This document shows positions 1 to 6,209 of a DNA stretch of 7,380 bases, piece after piece. Within the stretch, counting starts at the first letter, position 1. Every line of letters begins with the position of its first letter. Location of the stretch: the NCBI GenBank assembly GCA_031266695.1, contig JAISAK010000024.1:1-7380 (forward strand), written 5' to 3'. The notes beneath the pieces were generated by a model. It made no database searches and was not told the origin of the DNA. It saw only the letters and a list, made by a program, of their open reading frames with translations. The position numbers and the translations under genes were made by a program. Source of the DNA: Treponema sp. Its GTDB lineage: Bacteria; Spirochaetota; Spirochaetia; Treponematales; Breznakiellaceae.

Positions 1-35
1 GCTTGTTCCAAAACTCGGTTAGTTTTGAAACAAGC
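1..35. repeat. Hairpin-forming inverted repeat 1
   Basis: A 15-base left arm (1-15, GCTTGTTCCAAAACT) and right arm (21-35, AGTTTTGAAACAAGC) pair around a 5-base loop. There is one mismatch, C8 against A28. Its core GTTCCAAAAC is shared with the hairpin at 84-114, so the two look like members of one repeat family. The element starts at the first base of the window and may extend further left. It could be a terminator for a gene outside the window or a dispersed palindromic repeat. Confidence 0.75.
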
Positions 36-39
36 TCTT

Positions 40-68
40 GGAAAAACCGTCAAAAGCACGGTTTTTCC
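40..68. terminator. Perfect 11-bp hairpin, possible bidirectional terminator
   Basis: The arms GGAAAAACCGT (40-50) and ACGGTTTTTCC (58-68) are perfectly complementary around a 7-base loop. The A-run and T-run inside the arms mean that either strand would present a stem ending in a short T tract. This resembles a bidirectional rho-independent terminator between the minus-strand adenosyltransferase gene ending at 127 and whatever lies to the left. The hairpin is directly visible; termination is inferred. Confidence 0.5.
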
Positions 69-83
69 CCTAAATCTAAGGAA

Positions 84-114
84 GCTGTTCCAAAAACTGA
101 AGTTTTGGAACAGC
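84..114. terminator. 12-bp hairpin just beyond the end of cobO
   Basis: The arms GCTGTTCCAAAA (84-95) and TTTTGGAACAGC (103-114) pair perfectly around a 7-base loop. The hairpin lies 13 bases past the cobO stop codon on the minus strand, where a terminator is expected. No long T tract follows directly, so it may be a repeat element that acts as, or protects, a transcript end. Its core matches the hairpin at 1-35. I recall similar GTTCCAAAAC palindromes from Treponema intergenic regions. Confidence 0.55.
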
Positions 115-126
115 CTCAAATGTTAA

Positions 127-663
127 TTACTTTTCTATCCCAACTCGCGCCTTTATTCCCCGGTCATAGGGATGTTTTATTTTTTTTATTTCCGAAACAT
201 AATCGGCGGCTTCCAAAAGCCATTCCGGCGGATTTCTTCCGGTAATAACAAGTTCCGTCCCCCTGTCCTTCCCTTCAATAAAGGCGCGAATATCCTCTCC
301 GTCAAGAAAACCGGCGTTGAGGGCATCAAGAACTTCGTCAAGGACAATGAGGCCAACGCCGGAGGAGGATTGGGCGGTTTCCGTGAGGAGGCGGCGCTCA
401 TCCTCACGGCAGAGGGATGTTGTTTCGGCGCTCATATCCTTAATCCAGCCGAAATTTTTGTTTCCCCGGATTATTTTTGCGCCGAGTTTTTCCAGGGAGT
501 TAATCTCGCCGGTTTCGTGGGTCTTCAAAAACTGGGTAAAGACGACCGTTTTACCGCGCCCTATTGCCCTGACGGAAAGTCCCGCCGCCGCCGTTGTTTT
601 CCCTTTCCCGCTGCCAATGTAGAGATGTATAAGCCCCGTGTTTTGTTCCATGCTCTTTTCCAT
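127..663 (-). CDS. cobO: Cob(I)alamin / corrinoid adenosyltransferase (CobO/BtuR family)
   Basis: This cytosolic enzyme transfers the 5'-deoxyadenosyl group of ATP to the cobalt of a reduced corrinoid, giving the adenosylated cofactor. The 178-residue protein has the usual length for the family. Visible motifs are the P-loop GSGKGKTT (residues 17-24), typical of CobO/BtuR with its inverted ATP use, the Walker-B-like LIVLDE (105-110), TGRNPP (141-146), and the C-terminal KHPYDRGIKARVGIEK, which is highly characteristic. The stop is TAA at 127-129. The start is uncertain: ATG at 663 has AAAGG only two bases upstream, while a second ATG at residue 5 (651) follows an A/G-rich stretch (GGAAAAGAG). 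The gene is divergent from the riboswitch-led operon and has no visible riboswitch of its own. Its product would make the ligand class sensed across the gap. Confidence 0.93.
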   Translation of the reverse strand: MEKSMEQNTGLIHLYIGSGKGKTTAAAGLSVRAIGRGKTVVFTQFLKTHETGEINSLEKLGAKIIRGNKNFGWIKDMSAETTSLCREDERRLLTETAQSSSGVGLIVLDEVLDALNAGFLDGEDIRAFIEGKDRGTELVITGRNPPEWLLEAADYVSEIKKIKHPYDRGIKARVGIEK

Positions 664-671
664 GGCCTTTA

Positions 672-700
672 GAAATAAAGCATTCAGCCCCTTGCGTCAA
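672..700 (-). promoter_or_regulatory. Candidate promoter for cobO
   Basis: Read on the minus strand, TTGACG (700-695) matches five of six bases of the -35 consensus. It is followed after 17 bases by TATTTC (677-672), or after 15 by TTTATT (679-674), both weak -10 matches. Transcription would start very close to the first ATG at 663, giving almost no leader. That would favour initiation at the second ATG (651). It overlaps the candidate plus-strand promoter. Confidence 0.3.
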
Positions 701-720
701 GAGCGGATTTTTTTTATACA
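692..720 (+). promoter_or_regulatory. Candidate promoter for the chelatase/transport operon
   Basis: TTGCGT (692-697) and TATACA (715-720) are separated by 17 bases. They match three and four of six bases of the sigma-70 consensus respectively. Initiation near 727 would place the start of the transcript directly at the beginning of the riboswitch aptamer, which supports the assignment. Its -35 shares bases with the -35 of the divergent candidate promoter of cobO. Confidence 0.35.
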
Positions 721-726
721 CCGGTT

Positions 727-885
727 GACCAAAGTATCTTTTCTTATTAGGCTCCAATTATCTGGGGAAGCAGGGTGAAATTCCCTCGCAAGGGCGTTAC
801 CGTTACAGCCGGGGTACCAGGCCCGGGCGGGCTTGAAGCCGCGCCGGGCTGTCATATTTCTTTGCGCACACCGGAGAATATGATG
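727..885 (+). ncRNA. Cobalamin (B12) riboswitch
   Basis: The core GGGGAAGCAGGGTGAAATTC (764-783), followed by CCCTCGCAAGGGCG (784-797) and TTACCGTTACAGCC, follows the cobalamin aptamer pattern of GGGAA, a GGTGNAAATCC stem-loop, GC-N-G and an ACTGT-like segment. The stretch 806-822 (AGCCGGGGTACCAGGC) resembles the B12 box. A strong GC-rich hairpin (GCCCGG 821-826 with CCGGGC 844-849, plus GGC 830-832 with GCC 838-840) follows. Another possible stem pairs TCATATT (852-858) with AATATGA (877-883). Outer boundaries are approximate. It sits in the leader of an operon of B12-related genes, as the family normally does. Cobalamin binding should lower expression of those genes. Confidence 0.82.
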
Positions 886-899
886 ATGAGGTTTATCCT

Positions 900-937
900 A
901 AAACGCGGGAAGTACCCGCGCCCCTGGGCGTTTTCTT
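900..937 (+). terminator. Possible riboswitch-controlled terminator (expression platform)
   Basis: AAAACGC (900-906) can pair with GCGTTTT (928-934), and GGG (907-909) with CCC (922-924), giving a stem that ends in TTTTCTT. A competing local hairpin CGCGGG (904-909) with CCCGCG (915-920) is also possible, so two mutually exclusive folds exist here. This suggests transcription attenuation between the aptamer and the first gene. The ribosome binding site lies about 45 bases further on, which argues against direct sequestration by this stem. Confidence 0.45.
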
Positions 938-980
938 CATTATCATAAGCTTTCTGATCTGCGGTATGGCTTATCTTAAT

Positions 981-986
981 GGGGAG
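981..986 (+). promoter_or_regulatory. Ribosome binding site deciding the chlI start
   Basis: GGGGAG lies six bases before the ATG at 993. The alternative in-frame ATG at 966 has no comparable purine-rich site, so 993 is preferred as the start of the first operon gene. Confidence 0.6.
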
Positions 987-992
987 CGCTTG

Positions 993-2042
993 ATGAACAA
1001 TCTTCAAACGACGAGCAGATCTTATTGTTTTACCGCGATTGTCGGGCAGGAAGACATGAAAACCGCCCTTATCCTTAACGCCGTAAACCCGAAACTCGGC
1101 GGCATCCTGATCCGCGGGGAGAAGGGGACGGCCAAATCCACCGCTGTCCGTGCCCTCGCGGAACTGCTGCCCCCCCAGGCTGTTGTTGAGAACTGCCGTT
1201 TTGGTTGTGACCCCAGGGATCTGCCGCATCTTTGCCCCGAATGTCAGGAGAAACTTGAGCGCGGGGAAAAGCTCATAACCGCAAGCCGCCGGATGAGGGT
1301 GATAGAGCTTCCGGTAAACGCGACGGAAGACCGGGTGGCCGGGAGTCTCGATATGGAACACGCCCTCAAAACCGGAGAGAAAAAATTTGAGAGCGGAATC
1401 CTTGCCCAGGCGAACCGTAACATTCTCTATGTTGACGAGGTAAACCTCCTTGACGACCATATCGTTGATATTCTTCTTGATTCGGCGGCCATGGGCGTCA
1501 ATACCGTTGAGCGGGAAGGGGTGTCCTTCACGCACCCGGCGGCTTTTATGCTTGTTGGTACGATGAAGCCCGAGGAAGGGGATCTCAGGCCCCAATTGCT
1601 GGACCGTTTCGGCCTCTCGGTTACGGTAAGCGGGGAACGGGATCTTGAAAAGCGCGCTGCCATACTCGCGAAAAGGCTCGAATTTGAACGGGATAGCGGG
1701 AAATTTTTCGCTGAAGCCGAAGCCGGGCAGCGGCGGCTCAGGGAAAGGATTGAAAACGCCGGGAGGCTTCTGGATGCTGTAGAATATTCGCCGGAGATTC
1801 TTGAAAAAATCGCGTCCCTTTGCGTTAAGCTTGAGGTTGACGGACACCGGGCGGACATTACTATCCTCAAAACCGCGCTAACCCGCGCCGCCTTTGATGA
1901 CAGAAAAAACGTTACCGGGGAGGATGTTCTTCGGGCGGCCCGCTTTGCCCTTCCCCACAGGCTGCGGCGCAAACCTTTTGAGGAAACCGCCGATATTACC
2001 GGCGATATGTTAACGCGGCTTCTTGAGGGAGGCGCCGTGTGA
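993..2042 (+). CDS. chlI: ChlI/BchI-type AAA+ chelatase ATPase subunit
   Basis: This AAA+ ATPase would form the motor ring that drives metal insertion by a CobN/BchH-type large subunit together with a D subunit. The 349-residue protein has the family length. Motifs in order: IVGQED near residue 16, Walker [10 protein letters not shown] (42-50), a cysteine-bearing insertion C-x3-C-x8-C-x2-C (residues 68, 72, 81, 84), [12 protein letters not shown] (109-120), Walker B ILYVDE (144-149), sensor-1 region [14 protein letters not shown] (187-200) running into the arginine-bearing RPQLLDRFG (199-207), and sensor-2 GHRADI (284-289). ATG 993 is chosen for its ribosome binding site; an upstream ATG at 966 would add nine residues. 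The stop overlaps the next gene's GTG. It is the first gene after the riboswitch. A chlorophyll role is unlikely; cobalt or another tetrapyrrole metal insertion fits the context better. Confidence 0.92.
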   Translation: MNNLQTTSRSYCFTAIVGQEDMKTALILNAVNPKLGGILIRGEKGTAKSTAVRALAELLPPQAVVENCRFGCDPRDLPHLCPECQEKLERGEKLITASRRMRVIELPVNATEDRVAGSLDMEHALKTGEKKFESGILAQANRNILYVDEVNLLDDHIVDILLDSAAMGVNTVEREGVSFTHPAAFMLVGTMKPEEGDLRPQLLDRFGLSVTVSGERDLEKRAAILAKRLEFERDSGKFFAEAEAGQRRLRERIENAGRLLDAVEYSPEILEKIASLCVKLEVDGHRADITILKTALTRAAFDDRKNVTGEDVLRAARFALPHRLRRKPFEETADITGDMLTRLLEGGAV

Positions 2043-3058
2043 AAAACAGAAACGTCCTGATATTCGCCGCCTTTGGGATATTGCTTTTCGCCTTTATCAT
2101 CTTGAACATCGGTTTTGGATCTTCCTCTATTTCCGTTACGGATATTTTCAGGGTCTTCGCGGGACGGGAAGGCGCGGATTCGGGGAACGCCCTCATCATT
2201 ACGCGGATCAGAATGCCCCGGACATTCGCTGCCATAGCGGGCGGCGCGGCCCTCGCCGTCGCGGGGTTTCTGCTTCAGACCTTTTTCAACAACCCCGTCG
2301 TCGATCCCTATATCCTGGGTATCTCATCGGGATCGATGTTCTTTGTCGCCCTGGTGATCCTCGGCGGGTGGACTTTCGGTTTCAGGCGCGTTACGCCGGC
2401 GCTGCTCGTGCTGGCCGCTTTCACCGGCGCCCTTCTGGTGATGTGCGTTTTGCTTTTCGTGGCCCGCAGAATAAAAAGCGTGGTTACCCTTCTCGTGATA
2501 GGCGTCATGACGGGATTTATCGCCGGCGGCGGCACAAGCATTCTCAGCTCTTTCGCGGAGAAGGAACGCATCGTCAATTTCTCCCGCTGGTCCATGGGCA
2601 GCTTCGCCGGTCTCGCCTGGCCCCAGGTGCGCATTCTCTACGCGATTGTTATCCCTTTCTGCGCCGCCGCCCTGTTGATGGCAAAGTCCCTGAACGCCCT
2701 CAACATGGGCGAATCCTACGCCCAGAGCATGGGGATAAACGTCAAACTTTCCCGGATCCTCATCATCCTTTTTTCAAGCGTGTTAACCGCCGGGACCGTG
2801 GCGTTTACGGGTCCCGTGTCATTCATCGGCCTCGCGGTTCCCCATATATGCCGCACTTTATTTCATACGACTAACAGCCGTATTCTCATTCCCGCCTGTC
2901 TCATTTGCGGCGGCCTTCTAGCGTTGTCCTGCGACTTCATTGCCCGGAATATCATCGCGCCGGTGGAAATACCCCTGGGAGCCGTTACGGCTCTCGGCGG
3001 CGCTCCCTTGGCCGTCTGGCTACTTACCAGGGGCACAGGAGGAAAGCTGAATGCCTGA
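2039..3058 (+). CDS. btuC: BtuC/FecCD-family ABC importer permease
   Basis: This integral membrane subunit belongs to an importer for corrinoids or iron-siderophore-like chelates. The 339 residues are very hydrophobic, starting with a membrane segment at about residues 5-24 and showing several more that fit the roughly ten-helix FecCD fold. Family motifs are [19 protein letters not shown] (58-76), [16 protein letters not shown] (84-99), GLAVPHICR (264-272) and [14 protein letters not shown] (310-323). The GTG start at 2039 overlaps the preceding stop by three bases. It has the strong site GAGGGAGG six bases upstream, which suggests translational coupling. Specificity within FecCD cannot be read from sequence alone. 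The B12 riboswitch and neighbours favour a corrinoid or related tetrapyrrole over a siderophore. No substrate-binding protein is encoded in the window. Confidence 0.9.
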   Translation: MKNRNVLIFAAFGILLFAFIILNIGFGSSSISVTDIFRVFAGREGADSGNALIITRIRMPRTFAAIAGGAALAVAGFLLQTFFNNPVVDPYILGISSGSMFFVALVILGGWTFGFRRVTPALLVLAAFTGALLVMCVLLFVARRIKSVVTLLVIGVMTGFIAGGGTSILSSFAEKERIVNFSRWSMGSFAGLAWPQVRILYAIVIPFCAAALLMAKSLNALNMGESYAQSMGINVKLSRILIILFSSVLTAGTVAFTGPVSFIGLAVPHICRTLFHTTNSRILIPACLICGGLLALSCDFIARNIIAPVEIPLGAVTALGGAPLAVWLLTRGTGGKLNA

Positions 3059-4298
3059 GGGCGAAACCCTTCCGGTATTTTCCGCGAAAAACCTCGATGC
3101 GGGCTATAATGGAAAGGCGACGGTAGCCGGAATCAATATCAGCGCGAAAAAAGGCAACGTTCTGTGCCTTATCGGGCCAAACGGCGCGGGGAAAACGACG
3201 ATACTCAGAACCTTCGCCGGCCTGCTTCCCCCGGTACGCGGCGAGGCTTTGCTCTCGGGGGAAAACATCGCCGCCATAAAAGCCGCTGAACGCGCCCGGC
3301 GCTTGGCGGTTGTTTTGACTGAACAGCCCTTTTCTTCCCTGACCAGCGCCTATGAAATCGTCGCGGCGGGGCGGACGCCTTATACAAACTTTTTCGGCGC
3401 CCTTAATGAAAAGGACCATAAAATTGCGCGCGGCACCCTTGAAACCGTAGGAGCGGCGGAACTTGCGGACAGGGATTTTTTAAGCCTCTCGGATGGTGAG
3501 AAACAGAAAGTGATGATTGCCCGGGCTCTCGCCCAGCAGCCTGAGATCATCATCCTTGATGAGCCGACCAGCCATCTTGATATCCGCCACAAACTTGAGG
3601 TGATGGAAATAGTGAACCACCTGGCCCGTGAAACGGGGCTTGTTGTTATCCTCGCGCTGCACGACATCGATCTCGCCCTTAAATACTGCGGTTTCGTGCT
3701 GTTTGTCAAAGACGGCCGGATTCTGGCTGAGGGAAAACCGGAGGAAATTGTTACAACCGATGAAGATACGGTTTCCGGTAAATTGAATGAGCCCAATGAG
3801 ATCGAGCGTATTTTCAGTCTGGAAAACGCCTCGTTTGACGCGGTAATGGGCGGTGTTGAGGCGCATAATACAAATCCGGCGAGGATTTTTGTAGTTCCCG
3901 GCGGAGGCAGGGGAGCGAAAATTTTCAGGCTCTTTTCAAGGCGGAGTATCGGGATTGCTGCGGGAGTCCTGCATCGCGGCGACCTTGACCACCGGATTGC
4001 CCGCCTTATGCGCCTTCCCCTGGTGGAAAGTGAAGCGTTTTTATCCATTAAGCAGTCAACCCTTGACCATGCCTTTGATCTGATGCGCGGATGCACTGTG
4101 GTTATTGACAGCGGATTTCCTGTGGGGGAAACCAACCGGGGCAATATTGAACTGCTCCGCCGCGCCCTTGACGAAGGGATGCGCTGCTATACGTTTCGTA
4201 AACACGCCGAGGCGGAAGTCCTTTTCGGTAAAGAGGCCCGAAAGTTTTGTTATGCCGGCGGCATTTCCGATCTGGAAGGAATAATTGATGGGCCCTGA
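3051..4298 (+). CDS. btuD: BtuD/FepC-type ABC ATPase with extra C-terminal domain
   Basis: This cytosolic ATPase subunit powers the adjacent permease. The ABC domain (about residues 8-255) has Walker A GPNGAGKTT (42-50), a Q-loop region around TEQPF (90-94), signature LSDGE (146-150, the common FepC-type variant of LSGGQ), Walker B IIILDEP (166-172), a D-loop SHLD (174-177) and H-loop histidine 204. Family members usually end near 255-270 residues; this one has 415. The extra part (about 260-415) is soluble, starts with a glycine-rich strand-loop (IFVVPGGGRGAK, 279-290) and contains VVIDSGFPVGETNRGNIELL (350-369). It looks like an alpha/beta Rossmann-type fold of unknown role. I recall similar extensions on some ABC ATPases of anaerobes but cannot name a function. 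ATG 3051 overlaps the permease end by 8 bases, with AGGAGG eight bases upstream. Confidence 0.9.
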   Translation: MPEGETLPVFSAKNLDAGYNGKATVAGINISAKKGNVLCLIGPNGAGKTTILRTFAGLLPPVRGEALLSGENIAAIKAAERARRLAVVLTEQPFSSLTSAYEIVAAGRTPYTNFFGALNEKDHKIARGTLETVGAAELADRDFLSLSDGEKQKVMIARALAQQPEIIILDEPTSHLDIRHKLEVMEIVNHLARETGLVVILALHDIDLALKYCGFVLFVKDGRILAEGKPEEIVTTDEDTVSGKLNEPNEIERIFSLENASFDAVMGGVEAHNTNPARIFVVPGGGRGAKIFRLFSRRSIGIAAGVLHRGDLDHRIARLMRLPLVESEAFLSIKQSTLDHAFDLMRGCTVVIDSGFPVGETNRGNIELLRRALDEGMRCYTFRKHAEAEVLFGKEARKFCYAGGISDLEGIIDGP

Positions 4299-6204
4299 AT
4301 CCTTTTTTCCCTTTGCCGCCGTGTTTGGCCAGGAAAAGATAAAAAACGCGATTATATGGAATCTGGTGAACCCCCGTATCGGCGGAGCGTTGTTGTGCGG
4401 GGAAAAGGGAACCGCCAAGTCAACCCTTGTCCGGGGGGCGGCGTTTCTTTCCGATATGCCCTTTGTCAATATCCCTCTCAATGCCAGCGAAGACAAACTG
4501 GCGGGGAGTATTGACATTGAGGCTACCATAAAGGATGGACGGCGTGTTTTTTCGCCCGGTCTGCTTTACGCGGCGGACGGCGGCATACTCTACATCGACG
4601 AGGTGAATCTCCTCGCCGACCATATTGTCAACGCGCTGCTCGATGCGGCGGCGGACGGCGTGAACCGTGTCGAGCGGGAGGGCGTTTCCTTTGAACATCA
4701 GAGCCGCTTTATCCTGATTGGCAGCATGAATGAGGAGGAAGGGAGACTTCGTCCCCAGTTTCTTGACCGGTTCGGCCTCCTTGTCTCGGCGGAAAGCGAG
4801 AAGGATCCGGCGGTACGGGCGGGTATCATGCGCCGCCGCCTTGAGTTTGAAAGATCCCCTGAAAGTTACGTCCTGTGCTATAAAGAAGAAACCAGCGCGC
4901 TGCGCGGGAAGATACGCGAGGCGAAAACCCTGCTGCCCCGGGTAAAAATCACCCGAAACGCCATGAATCTTGCGGTTAGTTTCGCGGCCCAGGTCCGGGC
5001 AGCGGGCCACAGGGGGGAAATGGCTGTTATTCAAACCGCCGCCGCCATTGCCGCCCTGGACCGGCGCGACTCAATCACCCTTGAGGACATAAAGCTCGCC
5101 GCGGGATACGCCCTCCCCCACCGGACGCGGAGCGAGGAGACAGGCGCGGCGGCTTTTGAGGAACAGCCGCCGGATACAAGCGCCGGCGAAAGGGAACCGG
5201 AAAAGGCGCCGCGGGAAACGGATGAAAGCGAAACCGTTGAAAATGACGCGGAAGATACGAAGGAAGAACCTGGGGACAGCGGCGCCTCAGAGGGCGATAC
5301 GCAATGGCAGGACCGGAACGAGGCGGCGGAAGATGACAGCGCTCTGGACGTACAGGAAGCAGCGGAAATTTTCAATCTGAAACGGTGGAAAGAAACGCCT
5401 GAGAAACAAAAAGCGAATTTGGGTTCCGGCCGACGGAAAAGCGCGGTGTCGAAAAACAGGCAGGGGCGTTACATCGGCTGGCGTGTAACGGACAGCGCCA
5501 GGGGGGCGGATCTCGCTTTTGACGCTACCTTCCGGGCCGCGGCGCCGTTCCAGAAAGCCCGCGAAAAGGCACGGCAGGAGGCGGGCCTTGCGGTTGCGAT
5601 TGAAAAAAGGGATCTCCGTATCAAGGTTCGGGAAAAAAAGACCGGAGGCCACATCCTCTTTGTTGTGGACGCCAGCGCGTCGATGGGGGCCAACAGGCGG
5701 ATGGGCGAAGTGAAAGCGGCGATTCTTTCGATGCTCGGCGTTTCCTACCAGAAACGCGATCAGGTCGCCCTTATCGCTTTCCGAAAGACCCAGGCTGAAC
5801 TGCTCCTCGGCTTTACCCGTTCGGTCGATCTCGCCCGCAAGCGCCTCGCGGAGCTTCCCACAGGCGGGACGACGCCCCTGGCTGCGGGTCTCGAACTCGC
5901 CTGGAAAACTCTCGCCGGGTTAAAGCTCAAGGATAAAGACGCGAGACCCACCCTCGTTCTGGTATCCGACGGCAGGGCCAGCGCCGGTTTGGGAAAAGCG
6001 CCCTTTCAGGAGGCCCTGGAAGCGGCGGAACGGCTCGGCAGGTGGAAAATCAACGCCATCATCATTGATACGGAAAGCGGATTTCTGCGTTTTAAACTGT
6101 GCGAAAAGCTCGGCGAAAAGATGGGCGGTATTGTCATCAGTATGGAAGAACTGCGTTCGGAGGGCATTGTTGAAGCGGTGTCGGCCTTCGGGAGACCGGG
6201 GTAA
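4288..6204 (+). CDS. chlD: ChlD/BchD-type chelatase subunit (AAA+ plus VWA)
   Basis: This is the D subunit of an ATP-dependent metal chelatase, bridging the AAA+ ring to the large subunit. The 638 residues divide into three parts. An AAA+ module (about 9-280) has Walker [10 protein letters not shown] (38-46), Walker B ILYIDE (100-105), the sensor-1 region IGSMNEEEGRLRP (144-156) and LDRFG (159-163). An acidic linker follows (282-360, 29 of 79 residues D or E). The C-terminal VWA domain (about 454-635) has a MIDAS built from DASAS (461-465), TGGTT (525-529) and SDG (560-562). The AAA+ part lacks the cysteine-bearing insertion of the upstream ATPase. Unlike many D subunits, its nucleotide-binding motifs look intact. 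ATG 4288 is preferred over TTG 4285: GGAAGG lies eight bases upstream. It overlaps the ABC gene by 11 bases. An A_AAA_AAG heptamer sits at 5634-5640. Confidence 0.93.
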   Translation: MGPESFFPFAAVFGQEKIKNAIIWNLVNPRIGGALLCGEKGTAKSTLVRGAAFLSDMPFVNIPLNASEDKLAGSIDIEATIKDGRRVFSPGLLYAADGGILYIDEVNLLADHIVNALLDAAADGVNRVEREGVSFEHQSRFILIGSMNEEEGRLRPQFLDRFGLLVSAESEKDPAVRAGIMRRRLEFERSPESYVLCYKEETSALRGKIREAKTLLPRVKITRNAMNLAVSFAAQVRAAGHRGEMAVIQTAAAIAALDRRDSITLEDIKLAAGYALPHRTRSEETGAAAFEEQPPDTSAGEREPEKAPRETDESETVENDAEDTKEEPGDSGASEGDTQWQDRNEAAEDDSALDVQEAAEIFNLKRWKETPEKQKANLGSGRRKSAVSKNRQGRYIGWRVTDSARGADLAFDATFRAAAPFQKAREKARQEAGLAVAIEKRDLRIKVREKKTGGHILFVVDASASMGANRRMGEVKAAILSMLGVSYQKRDQVALIAFRKTQAELLLGFTRSVDLARKRLAELPTGGTTPLAAGLELAWKTLAGLKLKDKDARPTLVLVSDGRASAGLGKAPFQEALEAAERLGRWKINAIIIDTESGFLRFKLCEKLGEKMGGIVISMEELRSEGIVEAVSAFGRPG

Positions 6205-6209
6205 CGAAT

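Noticed and set aside
1..114. A CRISPR array or insertion-sequence end
   Set aside because: The repeats are palindromes of different length with irregular spacing, there are no uniform spacers, and no transposase or target-site duplication is visible.
966..992. ATG 966 as the start of the ChlI-type protein
   Set aside because: It would add nine residues without family similarity and lacks a ribosome binding site, whereas ATG 993 follows GGGGAG at a good distance.
1170..1176. A run of seven C bases in chlI as a possible phase-variation or frameshift site
   Set aside because: The frame continues intact through the run with conserved family motifs on both sides, and a single short run is common in GC-rich coding sequence.
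852..1847. A 331-codon open frame on the minus strand
   Set aside because: It lies opposite the clear ChlI-type gene and the riboswitch leader, has no recognisable domain, and its composition is that of an antisense shadow of a GC-rich gene.
2023..2874. A 283-codon plus-strand frame overlapping the permease
   Set aside because: Its translation is rich in Arg, Gly and Pro with no motif, while the overlapping frame encodes a full FecCD permease with conserved motifs and a good ribosome binding site.
3380..4144. A 254-codon minus-strand frame
   Set aside because: It is Ser/Arg-rich without motifs and lies opposite the ABC ATPase gene, whose ABC-domain motifs are well preserved.
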